A stretch of DNA of 64,000 nucleotides from Streptomyces avermitilis MA-4680 = NBRC 14893. GTDB lineage: Bacteria > Actinomycetota > Actinomycetes > Streptomycetales > Streptomycetaceae. Each line of letters starts with the position of its first letter. The stretch's first letter is position 1. The notes beneath the pieces were generated by a model. That model did no database searches and was not told the origin of the DNA. It saw nothing but the letters and a program-made list of their open reading frames with translations. The stretch lies in NCBI RefSeq assembly GCF_000009765.2, contig NC_003155.5:6572001-6636000 (forward strand), given 5' to 3'. Shown piece by piece: positions 48,398-57,471 of the stretch. Position numbers and translations under genes: made by a program.

Positions 48398-50647
48398 GTG
48401 ACCAACATCCCCGAGACCGGTCGGACCCCACGGGTCCAGATCCGCCTCGTCGTCATCCAGATCCTCGTCTTCTCCCTGCTCGGCACCCTCGGCGGCCGCC
48501 TCTGGTATCTCCAGATCCGCAACGGCGACGAGTACGCCAAGGAGGCCTCCGGCAACCACGTCCAGCAGGTCGTCCAGCCCGCCGTACGCGGCTCGATCCT
48601 CGATGCGCGCGGCGTGCCGATCGCCGACAACGAGACCCGCCTCGTCGTGTCCGCCTCCCGCACCGATCTGCTGAAGATGAAGGACGACGGCAAGGCCGTC
48701 CTCACCAAGCTCGCGGGCGTCCTGGACCTCAAGCCCGAGGACGTCATAGAGAAGGTCCGGCTGTGCGACGCCAAGACGCCCCAGCCCTGCTGGAACGGCT
48801 CGCCCTACCAGCCCATCCCGATCACCGACGAGGCCACCGCCAAGCAGGCCCTGCAGATCCGCGAGCGCTCCGAGGATTTCCCCGGCATCACCGCCGAGCC
48901 CGAGGCCGTGCGCCGCTACGCCGCCCCCGGCGAGGCCAACACCGCGCAGGTCCTCGGCTACCTGTCGCCGGTCACCGACAACGAGCTCCAGCAGGCCAAG
49001 GACTCCGACTCGCCGTATCTGCGCTCCGACCAGGTCGGCCGCTCGGGTCTTGAGCGCCAGTACGACAAGGAGCTGCGCGGCAAGGCCGGCGTCACCCGCT
49101 ACGAGGTCGACAACCTCGGCCGGGTCATCGGCAAGGCCAAGAGCGACGCGGCCGAGCCCGGTTCCAACCTCGTCACCAGCATCGACGCCCGTGTGCAGCG
49201 CGTCGCCGAGTACGAGCTCAACGACGCGATGAAGGTCGCCCGTACCCAGTTCGACAAGAACACCAACGAAAACTACAAGGCGGACTCCGGCGCGGTCGTC
49301 GTGATGGAGGCCAAGACCGGCCGTGTGGTCGCCATGGCGTCCAACCCGACGTACGACCCGAACGCCTGGGTCGGCGGCATCTCCGCCAAGGACTACGCCA
49401 GGCTCACCGGCAAGAAGTCCAACTACCCGCTGCTGAACCGCGCCATTCAGGGTCAGTCGGCGCCCGGCTCCACCTTCAAGGTCATCTCCACGGCCGCCGC
49501 CGTCGAGGCGGGCTATGACTTCAACGGCCACTACCCGTGCACCAGCTCGTACTCGATCGGCAGTCAGGTCTTCAAGAACTTCGAGTCGGAGAACTTCGGC
49601 CCGATCTCGCTCGGCCGCGCCCTCGAGGTCTCCTGCGACACCGTCTTCTACGGCCTCGCCCACAACGAGTGGAAGAGGGACGGGGGCATCAACCCCAAGA
49701 AGAAGACGAACGACTGGTTCTTCAAGGCCGCCCACCAGTTCGGCCTCGGCAAGGAGACCGGCATCGACCTCCCCAACGAGGTCACCGGCCGTATCCCCGA
49801 CCGCCAGTGGAAGCAGAGCTACTGGAAGGCCAACAAGGACGCCTGGTGCAAGTCCGGCAAGAAGGACGGCGACTACGTCGAGAAGATCGCGTACGAGAAC
49901 TGCCTCGAAGGCAACAAGATGCGCGCCGGTGACGCGGTCAACTACTCCATCGGTCAGGGCGACACGCTCGTCACTCCCATCCAGATGGCCACGATCTACG
50001 GGGCGATCTCCAACGGCGGCACCCTGTACGACCCCACCGTCGGCAAGGCGGTCGTCAGCGCCGACGGTAAGAACGTGCGGGAGATCAAGCCGAAGTCGCA
50101 CGGCAAGCTGCCCATAAGCAAGTCGACGCGGGATCAGATGGACGAGGCCCTCGCGGGCGTCGCCACCCGGGGTACGGCCGCCTGGCGGTTCGGCGGCTGG
50201 CCGCAGGACAAGATCCCGATGCACGCCAAGACGGGCACGGCCGAGGTCTACGGCAAGCAGACCACCTCGTGGTTCGCCACGTACACCAAGGACTACACGG
50301 TCGTCATGACGATCTCCCAGGCCGGTACGGGCTCCGGCGCCTCGGGCCCCGCGGTGCGCAAGATCTACGACGCGCTGTACGGCGTCTCCCAGGACGGCAC
50401 GATCGACCGGAAGAAGGCGCTGCTGCCCACCCCGGAGAAGAGCCTGCCCAAGATCCAGAACGACGGCTCGATCGACGCCCCCAAGGTCGAGAAGTACGAC
50501 CCGAAGGCGGACCAGACGAGCGAGGAGGGCGGGCAGCCGGCGGCCACCGACAGCCCGGCGGCCACCACGCCCTCACCGACCACCGGCAACCGCGACACCC
50601 GAAGGCGCACGGCCCGCCCCAGGAAGCGGCGGAGGATGCTGACATGA
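48398..50647 (+). CDS. mrdA: Penicillin-binding protein 2 (class B transpeptidase)
   Basis: 749 residues: a short cytoplasmic N-terminus, one membrane helix (about 16-36), the PBP dimerisation domain and the transpeptidase domain with Ser358 in 'STFK', Ser412 in 'SCD' (the PBP2-type SxD) and 'KTG' at 611-613. The last ~80 residues are a disordered Pro/Thr/Arg-rich tail. It crosslinks peptidoglycan with RodA as the glycan polymerase. GTG 48398 follows GAGGGGGAGG. The rodA start is 35 bases after the stop. Confidence 0.95.
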   Translation: MTNIPETGRTPRVQIRLVVIQILVFSLLGTLGGRLWYLQIRNGDEYAKEASGNHVQQVVQPAVRGSILDARGVPIADNETRLVVSASRTDLLKMKDDGKAVLTKLAGVLDLKPEDVIEKVRLCDAKTPQPCWNGSPYQPIPITDEATAKQALQIRERSEDFPGITAEPEAVRRYAAPGEANTAQVLGYLSPVTDNELQQAKDSDSPYLRSDQVGRSGLERQYDKELRGKAGVTRYEVDNLGRVIGKAKSDAAEPGSNLVTSIDARVQRVAEYELNDAMKVARTQFDKNTNENYKADSGAVVVMEAKTGRVVAMASNPTYDPNAWVGGISAKDYARLTGKKSNYPLLNRAIQGQSAPGSTFKVISTAAAVEAGYDFNGHYPCTSSYSIGSQVFKNFESENFGPISLGRALEVSCDTVFYGLAHNEWKRDGGINPKKKTNDWFFKAAHQFGLGKETGIDLPNEVTGRIPDRQWKQSYWKANKDAWCKSGKKDGDYVEKIAYENCLEGNKMRAGDAVNYSIGQGDTLVTPIQMATIYGAISNGGTLYDPTVGKAVVSADGKNVREIKPKSHGKLPISKSTRDQMDEALAGVATRGTAAWRFGGWPQDKIPMHAKTGTAEVYGKQTTSWFATYTKDYTVVMTISQAGTGSGASGPAVRKIYDALYGVSQDGTIDRKKALLPTPEKSLPKIQNDGSIDAPKVEKYDPKADQTSEEGGQPAATDSPAATTPSPTTGNRDTRRRTARPRKRRRMLT

Positions 50648-50681
50648 CCCGCGGCCCGAAGAACAGCCGGAGGATCCCGAT

Positions 50682-51878
50682 ATGACCGGCAACAGCTTCT
50701 CCGTCTCCGGTTACGGGCCCGACCGCGCCGGCTGGACGCGGATCTTCGCCCGCGACTCGCTGGCCCGCCGCCTCGACTGGCCGATACTGCTCTCGGCCGT
50801 CGCGCTCTCGCTGATCGGCGCGGCCCTCGTCTACTCGGCGACCCGCAACCGCACCGAGATCAACCAGGGCGACCCGTACTACTTCCTGATCCGTCACCTG
50901 ATGAACACCGGCATCGGCTTCGGCCTGATGGTCGGCACGGTCTGGCTCGGCCACCGCACCCTGCGCACCGCCGTGCCGATCCTCTACGGCCTCTCGGTGT
51001 TCATGATCCTGCTCGTGCTCACCCCGCTCGGCGCCACGGTCAACGGGGCGCACGCGTGGATCGTGTTCGGCGGCGGCTTCTCGCTCCAGCCCTCCGAGTT
51101 CGTGAAGATCACGATCATCCTGGGGATGGCGATGCTGCTCGCCGCCCGGGTCGACGCGGGCGACAAGCCGTATCCGGACCATCGCACGGTCGTGCAGGCC
51201 CTGGGCCTGGCCGCCGTACCGATTCTGGTCGTCCTGCTCATGCCCGACCTCGGTTCGGTCATGGTCATGGTGATCATCATCCTCGGCGTGCTGCTCGCCT
51301 CCGGCGCCTCCAACCGCTGGGTGTTCGGCCTGCTCGGCACGGGCGCCCTCGGCGCGATCGCGGTCTGGCAGCTGCACATCCTGGACGAGTACCAGATCAA
51401 CCGCTTCGCCGCCTTCGCCAACCCCGAGCTCGACCCGGCCGGCGTCGGCTACAACACCAACCAGGCGCGTATCGCGATCGGCTCGGGCGGTCTCTTCGGC
51501 ACCGGCCTCGGACAGGGCTCCCAGACCACCGGCCAGTTCGTGCCCGAACAGCAGACGGACTTCGTGTTCACGGTCGCGGGCGAGGAGCTGGGCTTCGTGG
51601 GCGCCGGACTGATCCTCCTGCTGCTCGGCGTCGTGCTGTGGCGGGCGTGCCGTATCGCCCGTGAGACGACCGAGCTGTACGGCACGATCGTCGCCGCCGG
51701 GATAATCGCCTGGTTCGCCTTCCAGTCCTTCGAGAACATCGGCATGACCCTCGGCATCATGCCGGTCGCGGGTCTGCCACTGCCGTTCGTCTCGTACGGC
51801 GGCTCGTCGATGTTCGCGGTCTGGGTGGCGGTCGGACTGTTGCAGTCGATCAGGGTGCAGCGGCCGATGTCGGCCTGA
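50682..51878 (+). CDS. rodA: RodA/FtsW-family peptidoglycan glycosyltransferase
   Basis: 398 residues with ten membrane helices. SEDS-family signatures are present: 'GATVNGAHAWIVFGGGFSLQPSEFVKI' (split here as GATVNGAHAWI and GFSLQPSEFVK), 'PDLGSVMVM', 'EQQTDFVFTVAGEELGFVG' and 'GIMPVAGLPLPFVSYGGSS'. RodA polymerises glycan strands from lipid II in partnership with PBP2. ATG 50682 has GGAGG upstream. It is the last gene of the mre cluster; a short 7-bp hairpin (51952-51968) follows. Confidence 0.95.
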   Translation: MTGNSFSVSGYGPDRAGWTRIFARDSLARRLDWPILLSAVALSLIGAALVYSATRNRTEINQGDPYYFLIRHLMNTGIGFGLMVGTVWLGHRTLRTAVPILYGLSVFMILLVLTPLGATVNGAHAWIVFGGGFSLQPSEFVKITIILGMAMLLAARVDAGDKPYPDHRTVVQALGLAAVPILVVLLMPDLGSVMVMVIIILGVLLASGASNRWVFGLLGTGALGAIAVWQLHILDEYQINRFAAFANPELDPAGVGYNTNQARIAIGSGGLFGTGLGQGSQTTGQFVPEQQTDFVFTVAGEELGFVGAGLILLLLGVVLWRACRIARETTELYGTIVAAGIIAWFAFQSFENIGMTLGIMPVAGLPLPFVSYGGSSMFAVWVAVGLLQSIRVQRPMSA

Positions 51879-52071
51879 GCGCTCCGCCGGAAGTGCCGCG
51901 ATGTGCCGTCGGTCGTCTGCCGCGCCGTCGTGGCTGATCGCACGGATCCCCGCGCCCCCTCGGGGCGCCGCCGAACCCCAGCGGACTTTCCCGACCTGCC
52001 CGGTTTGGACCGCTCGGCCTGGAATGCGTGGCGGGGCCGCGGGCGGACTGCCCTCGGCCCCGATTCGCGTC

Positions 52072-52077
52072 TAGATT
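52072..52077 (+). promoter_or_regulatory. -10 box of the CYTH-CHAD gene, probable leaderless transcript
   Basis: TAGATT ends six bases before ATG 52084 and no ribosome-binding site intervenes. Confidence 0.5.
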
Positions 52078-52083
52078 CATTTC

Positions 52084-53607
52084 ATGGCGGACACGAAGCG
52101 AGAGATCGAGCGAAAGTACGAGGGACCCGCGACCGGCAGCGGCGCGGGCCTGCCGGGCCTGACGGCGGTCCCCGGAGTCGCGAGCGTCGTCGGCAAGGGC
52201 GTCACCGAGCTGGACGCCACCTACTTCGACACGGCCGACCAACGGCTCGCCGCCCACTCCATCACCCTGCGCCGCCGCATCGGCGGCGAGGACGAGGGCT
52301 GGCACCTGAAACTGCCCGTCGCCGACGACGTACGCGACGAGATCCACGCCCCCCTCGCCGACACGGTGCCCCACCACCTCTCCTCCCTGGTGCGCTCCCG
52401 CATCCGGGACGCCGAGCTCGTTCCCGTCGTACGTCTGCGGTCCTCCCGCGACGTCCACCATCTGCTCGACGCCTCGGGCGCCCTGCTCGCCGAGGTCAGC
52501 GTCGACCGGGTTCGCGCCGAGCGCCTCGACGGCGGCGAGGGCGCCACCCAGTGGACCGAGATCGAGGCGGAGCTGGCGGACGGCGGCGACCCCGCCTTCC
52601 TCGACCGGGTCGAGAAGAAACTCCTCAAGGCCGGCCTGCACCGGTCCACGTCCACGTCCAAGCTGGCCAGGGCGCTGGAGGAGACCGGAGCCGCGGCGAA
52701 GCGGCTCACCGGAGCACCGGCGGCCCCCGAGCCCCCCACCACCGCGGGGGACCACGTCCTCGCCTACCTCCGCGCCCAGCGCGACGCCCTCGTCGAACTC
52801 GACCCGGCCGTCCGCCGTGACCTGCCGGACGCCGTGCACCAGATGCGGGTCGCCACCCGCCGCATCCGCAACACCCTGCGCTCGTACACCGCCGTCCTGG
52901 ACCGCACGGTCACCGACCCCGTCCGCGTGGAGCTGAAGTGGCTGGCGGGGGAGCTGGGCGTGGACCGCGACCAGGAGGTCATCACCGAACGGCTGTCGGC
53001 GGAACTCGACGAGCTTCCCAGGGCACTCCTGTCGGGGCCGGTGCACAACCGCGTGCGCAGCTGGTCGCAGCGGCGCCATGCCGGCTCCCGGAAGGCGCTG
53101 ATCGCGGTGCTCGACGGCCGGCGCTACCTGTATCTGCTCGCCGCCCTGGACGCGCTCGTCTCCGATCCTCCCCTGCGCAAGGCCGCCGGCCGCAAGCCGC
53201 GGAAGGTGCTCGGCAAGGCCGTACGGAAGGACTTCGAGAAGCTCTCCCGGCTGGTGACGAAGGCCCTGGAGCTGCCGCCCGGCAAGGAACGCGACCTGGC
53301 GATGCACGAGGCCCGCAAGAAGGCCAAGCGGACGCGGTACGCCGCGGAGGTCGCCGCCCCCGCCCTCGGCAGGGCCGCCAAGTCCCAGGCCAAGTCCATG
53401 AAGGACGTGCAGAAGCTACTGGGCGACCACCAGGACAGCGTCATGTCCCGGGACGCCCTGCGGGACCTGGCGGAGAAGGCGCAGGAGGCGGGCGAGAGCT
53501 CCTTCACCTACGGGGTGCTGTACGGCCGGGAGGAGCAGCGGGCGGCGGCCGACGAGAGCGCGCTGCCGAAGGCGTGGAAGAAGGCCCGGCGCAAGGCCCG
53601 GGTCTGA
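52084..53607 (+). CDS. CYTH and CHAD domain protein
   Basis: 507 residues. The N-terminal CYTH domain (about 1-200) has the diagnostic ExExK motif in 'REIERKY' (Glu7, Glu9, Lys11) and binds triphosphate-containing compounds. The CHAD domain (about 225-500) is helical and rich in conserved His/Arg/Lys ('VHQMRVATRRIRNTLRSY', 'MHEARKKAKRTRYAAE') and is thought to bind polyphosphate. Together they suggest a polyphosphate- or triphosphate-handling protein. It is separated from rodA by 205 bp and has its own promoter. Confidence 0.9.
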   Translation: MADTKREIERKYEGPATGSGAGLPGLTAVPGVASVVGKGVTELDATYFDTADQRLAAHSITLRRRIGGEDEGWHLKLPVADDVRDEIHAPLADTVPHHLSSLVRSRIRDAELVPVVRLRSSRDVHHLLDASGALLAEVSVDRVRAERLDGGEGATQWTEIEAELADGGDPAFLDRVEKKLLKAGLHRSTSTSKLARALEETGAAAKRLTGAPAAPEPPTTAGDHVLAYLRAQRDALVELDPAVRRDLPDAVHQMRVATRRIRNTLRSYTAVLDRTVTDPVRVELKWLAGELGVDRDQEVITERLSAELDELPRALLSGPVHNRVRSWSQRRHAGSRKALIAVLDGRRYLYLLAALDALVSDPPLRKAAGRKPRKVLGKAVRKDFEKLSRLVTKALELPPGKERDLAMHEARKKAKRTRYAAEVAAPALGRAAKSQAKSMKDVQKLLGDHQDSVMSRDALRDLAEKAQEAGESSFTYGVLYGREEQRAAADESALPKAWKKARRKARV

Positions 53608-53677
53608 GTGTGCGGCGGGTCTCTCCGGCCGCGTTACGCTGAATGGTCACCCCTGTCAGCTCACGAAAGTTCGCGAG

Positions 53678-55636
53678 ATGCCTGCCGAAACCGCTGTATC
53701 GGTGTTCCCGCAGCTCGAAGCTCTGCTCCCGCATGTGCAGAAGCCGATCCAGTACGTCGGCGGAGAGCTCAACTCCACGGTCAAGCCCTGGGACGCCTGT
53801 GACGTCCGCTGGGCGCTCATGTATCCCGACGCGTACGAGGTCGGGCTGCCCAACCAGGGCGTCATGATCCTCTACGAGGTGCTGAACGAGCGCGAGGGCG
53901 TGCTCGCCGAGCGCACGTACAGCGTGTGGCCCGACCTCGAGGAGCTGATGCGGGAGCACCAGCTCCCGCAGTTCACGGTGGACAGCCACCGTCCCGTCAA
54001 GGCTTTCGACGTCTTCGGTCTGTCCTTCTCCACGGAGCTGGGCTACACGAACATGCTCACGGCCCTGGACCTGGCGGGCATCCCGCTGGAGTCCAAGGAC
54101 CGTACGCTCGACGACCCGATCGTCCTGGCCGGCGGCCACGCGGCCTTCAACCCCGAGCCGATCGCGGACTTCATCGACGCGGCGATCATCGGCGACGGCG
54201 AGCAGGCCGTGCTCGACATGACCGACATCATCCGCGCCTGGAAGGCGGAGGGCCGTCCCGGCGGCCGCCAGGAGGTCCTGTTCCGTCTCGCGAGGACGGG
54301 ATCGGTGTACGTCCCCGCCTTCTACGACGTCGAGTACCTCCCGGACGGGCGGATCGGCCGCGTCGTACCGAACAAGAGCGGTGTGCCGTGGCGGGTCAGC
54401 AAGCACACGGTCATGGACCTGGACGAGTGGCCGTACCCCAAGCAGCCTCTCGTCCCGCTCGCGGAGACGGTCCATGAGCGCATGTCGGTCGAGATCTTCC
54501 GCGGCTGCACACGCGGCTGCCGCTTCTGCCAGGCGGGCATGATCACGCGCCCGGTGCGTGAGCGCTCCATCACGGGCATCGGCGACATGGTCGAGAAGGG
54601 CCTGAAGGCGACGGGCTTCGAGGAGGTCGGCCTCCTGTCCCTGTCCTCGGCGGACCACTCGGAGATCGGCGACCTCGCCAAGGGCCTGGCGGACCGGTAC
54701 GAGGAAGACAAGATCGGCCTCTCCCTCCCCTCCACCCGGGTGGACGCCTTCAACGTCGACCTGGCGAACGAACTGACGCGCAACGGGCGGAGGTCCGGTC
54801 TCACCTTCGCGCCGGAGGGCGGCTCCGAGCGCATGCGCAAGGTCATCAACAAGATGGTCTCGGAGGAGGACCTGATCCGGACGGTCTCCACCGCGTACGG
54901 CAACGGCTGGCGCCAGGTGAAGCTGTACTTCATGTGCGGCCTGCCGACGGAGACGGACGAGGACGTCCTCCAGATCGCCGACATGGCGATGAACGTGATC
55001 GCCGAGGGCCGCAAGGTCTCCGGTCAGAACGACATCCGTTGCACGGTGTCGATCGGCGGTTTCGTCCCCAAGCCCCACACCCCCTTCCAGTGGGCCCCGC
55101 AGCTGTCCGCGGAGGAGACGGACGCCCGTCTCGGAAAGCTCCGCGACAAGATCCGCGGCGACAAGAAGTACGGCCGCTCGATCGGCTTCCGCTACCACGA
55201 CGGCAAGCCGGGCATCGTCGAGGGCCTGCTCTCCCGCGGTGACCGCCGCATCGGCTCCGTCATCCGCGCGGTCTACGAGGACGGCGGCCGCTTCGACGGC
55301 TGGCGCGAGCACTTCTCGTACGACCGCTGGATGGCCTGCGCCGAGAAGACCCTCCCCGCCTTCGGCGTGGACGTCGACTGGTACACCACGCGTGAGCGCA
55401 CGTACGAGGAGGTCCTTCCCTGGGACCACCTGGACTCCGGCCTCGACAAGGAATGGCTCTGGGAGGACTGGCAGGACTCCCTCGACGAGACCGAGGTCGA
55501 GGACTGCCGCTGGACGCCGTGCTTCGACTGCGGTGTCTGCCCGGCGATGCAGACCGAGATCCAGATCGGTCCGACGGGCAAGAAGCTGCTGCCGCTGACG
55601 GTCAACAAGCCTGCGGTCAGCGGTCACAGCCACTGA
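53678..55636 (+). CDS. TIGR03960-family radical SAM protein with B12-binding domain
   Basis: 652 residues. An N-terminal cobalamin-binding-like domain (about 40-190) precedes a radical SAM domain with the iron-sulphur motif CxxxCxxC at Cys277, Cys281 and Cys284 ('RGCTRGCRFCQAG'). A C-terminal part has 'CRWTPCFDCGVC', a further cysteine cluster. The family is usually next to or fused with TIGR03936 and near the RNase E gene, and is suspected of modifying ribosomal or RNA targets; the exact reaction is unknown. The partner TIGR03936 gene lies 3.1 kb downstream, separated here by two extra genes. Confidence 0.92.
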   Translation: MPAETAVSVFPQLEALLPHVQKPIQYVGGELNSTVKPWDACDVRWALMYPDAYEVGLPNQGVMILYEVLNEREGVLAERTYSVWPDLEELMREHQLPQFTVDSHRPVKAFDVFGLSFSTELGYTNMLTALDLAGIPLESKDRTLDDPIVLAGGHAAFNPEPIADFIDAAIIGDGEQAVLDMTDIIRAWKAEGRPGGRQEVLFRLARTGSVYVPAFYDVEYLPDGRIGRVVPNKSGVPWRVSKHTVMDLDEWPYPKQPLVPLAETVHERMSVEIFRGCTRGCRFCQAGMITRPVRERSITGIGDMVEKGLKATGFEEVGLLSLSSADHSEIGDLAKGLADRYEEDKIGLSLPSTRVDAFNVDLANELTRNGRRSGLTFAPEGGSERMRKVINKMVSEEDLIRTVSTAYGNGWRQVKLYFMCGLPTETDEDVLQIADMAMNVIAEGRKVSGQNDIRCTVSIGGFVPKPHTPFQWAPQLSAEETDARLGKLRDKIRGDKKYGRSIGFRYHDGKPGIVEGLLSRGDRRIGSVIRAVYEDGGRFDGWREHFSYDRWMACAEKTLPAFGVDVDWYTTRERTYEEVLPWDHLDSGLDKEWLWEDWQDSLDETEVEDCRWTPCFDCGVCPAMQTEIQIGPTGKKLLPLTVNKPAVSGHSH

Positions 55637-55658
55637 GGCGAAGCGGGCCTGCGGGCTC

Positions 55659-55688
55659 CTGAGGCCCTCTCGGTCGAGAGGGCCTCAG
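55659..55688. terminator. Terminator after the radical SAM gene
   Basis: Perfect 13-bp arms (55659-55671, 55676-55688) with loop GGTC, between two converging genes. Confidence 0.85.
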
Positions 55689-55792
55689 TCATTCTCCGGC
55701 CGTGCGGGCCGCAGTCGTGCGGGTCTCAGTCGTGTTCGTCGGCCTGCGTGCGGATGTGGCGGGTGTTTCGCGGTCTACCGGGCCTTCGCGGC

Positions 55793-57055
55793 CTACCGGG
55801 CCGGGCAGGCGTCCGGTCCGCCCTTTTCGAACGTGGCCTTGGCGCAGTACGTGATGGTCGGGTAGTACGGGCCCATGACCGTGGCCGGGTCCTGTCCCTT
55901 CTGGATGTTCTGCACGGCGTTGTGGAAGTCCCCGGCCGGGAGCATGTTCCGGAAGAGCAGGATGCCGTTGACGTCGGTGGGGCCCCAGGAGATCCAGGTG
56001 ACCTTGTCGGTCGTGGTCGCGTTGGTGGGCCGGTCCTGCGGGGTGGAGACCACGAAGGTGTACTGCCCGTCCTTCAGGGCCGTTTGGTAGTCGGCGGCGC
56101 AGGAACTCGACGGGTAGGGAAGCTGCCACTGGTTCTGGCAGAGCGACCAGTACCTGAGTTGTGTCTTGGTGAGGACCGACTGGCCCTGGATGGTGTCGGG
56201 GAAGGTGGGTGCCTTGCCGCGGATGACGGCGATGCGGCCGGATTCATGGCTGACCGGGGTGCACAGGTACTTGTTGTAGGGGTTGGGGAACAGCCCTTCG
56301 GCTTTGTTGGGCACGGCGAAGTCCGGAGCGCTCGGAGTCGACTTCCCGCATCCCTCGAAGCCCCCCGGAGGCGCGTACTTCTTCACCAGTTGCCGGAGGA
56401 ACCCGGCCAGTGGTCCGGCGTCGCCGTGGGCAGATCCGGCATTCGCGCAGGTGTCAAAGGTGCTCGTGCTGCCGCCCTGGTGCTGTAGGGAGAGCGCGGG
56501 GAGGGGAACGCCGCCCGTGGGGTCGGACTCCTCGTCCGGCACGTAGATCCTCAACGCGAGAAACCCGGCGCCGGACGCGGCGCTGTCGGCGGTCGCGGCC
56601 AAGGTGTTGTGGCCGGGGGTGGCTGCGACTCCGCTCTGGACGGTGACGCGGTACCGGTGCTCGGCAGGGTTCGTGCCGGCGTTGGCCTGGGCGAACGGGT
56701 TCTTGCTTCCCGAATTCGGGGTGATCGCCTTGTCGGCGAGCGAGTCGACCGTCGATCCCTTGACGTCGTACGTCGTCAGCGATGTGAAACGGGCTGATGG
56801 ATAGGTTCCGTCCACCACCAGCCGGTCACCCTTGGCCAACTGGTACGGCATGACCCAGTAGGTGGCGTTGGTCTCGGGGAACGCGAAGTTCAACCTGCTG
56901 GGGCTGACCACCGCCGGCCATCCGCAGGAAACCTTGGGAAAGTCCGCCTGACCGGCTCCTGCCGGGACCGCGGCGTCGGCCGAGGGCACAGCCAGCACAG
57001 CAATGAAGCCCACCGCAAGGGAACAAACTCCCAGCCTTCGCCTCAGAGAGTGCAT
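55793..57055 (-). CDS. Secreted protein of unknown function
   Basis: 420 residues with a clear signal peptide (basic 'MHSLRRRLG', hydrophobic core, cleavage likely after 'PSADA'). The mature protein has at least eight cysteines, suggesting disulphides outside the cell. 'YWVMPYQLAKGDRLVVDGTY' and 'ARFTSLTTYDVKGSTVDSL' resemble the beta-sheet pattern of DUF1214-like proteins, and 'GRIAVIRGKAPTFPDT' and 'LRYWSLCQNQW' recur in a larger secreted family I cannot name. The start is ATG 57055 with GGAG four bases upstream. It interrupts the conserved TIGR03960-TIGR03936 pair on the opposite strand, which suggests a later insertion. Confidence 0.8.
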   Translation of the reverse strand: MHSLRRRLGVCSLAVGFIAVLAVPSADAAVPAGAGQADFPKVSCGWPAVVSPSRLNFAFPETNATYWVMPYQLAKGDRLVVDGTYPSARFTSLTTYDVKGSTVDSLADKAITPNSGSKNPFAQANAGTNPAEHRYRVTVQSGVAATPGHNTLAATADSAASGAGFLALRIYVPDEESDPTGGVPLPALSLQHQGGSTSTFDTCANAGSAHGDAGPLAGFLRQLVKKYAPPGGFEGCGKSTPSAPDFAVPNKAEGLFPNPYNKYLCTPVSHESGRIAVIRGKAPTFPDTIQGQSVLTKTQLRYWSLCQNQWQLPYPSSSCAADYQTALKDGQYTFVVSTPQDRPTNATTTDKVTWISWGPTDVNGILLFRNMLPAGDFHNAVQNIQKGQDPATVMGPYYPTITYCAKATFEKGGPDACPAR

Positions 57056-57471
57056 GGCTCCGCTCCGTCCAGTGAGGGGGAAGGCGGCGGGCGCCGTGCG
57101 CTCAGGGGAACGCGGATGATGCATCGTGCTGCACGAGCCGTGACGTCAAGGACCCTGGCCCACCGGGTCGCCGCTGCTCTAAAAGCGGCTTGTGCACGTC
57201 GTTTCCGTCGCCGTTTCGGTACTGCCGTCGGCCCGACGGATGCCTTCCTGCCTCGCGCTCCGCTGAAGAAGGCACCGGTTTCAGTTTCCCGCCGCCACCA
57301 ACGGCACGCAACGCGGCACCGAGGTGAGCGAGGCGGTGGTGCGTGTCGGTGGTGCGTGTCGATGTGATCGAGGCCGACCGCGTGGAGTTCGGGGGACGAG
57401 TGGGGCGGAACGTTGCGGTACTGGAATCCGCCGGCCGCATCCATGCAGCTCGCTGACGCGTCTTCGCTGAC
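57056..57471. other. Divergent intergenic region
   Basis: 416 bp with no convincing gene; it must hold promoters for the secreted-protein gene and the repetitive-protein gene. GGTGGTGCGTGTC is duplicated in tandem at 57335-57360. Confidence 0.5.
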
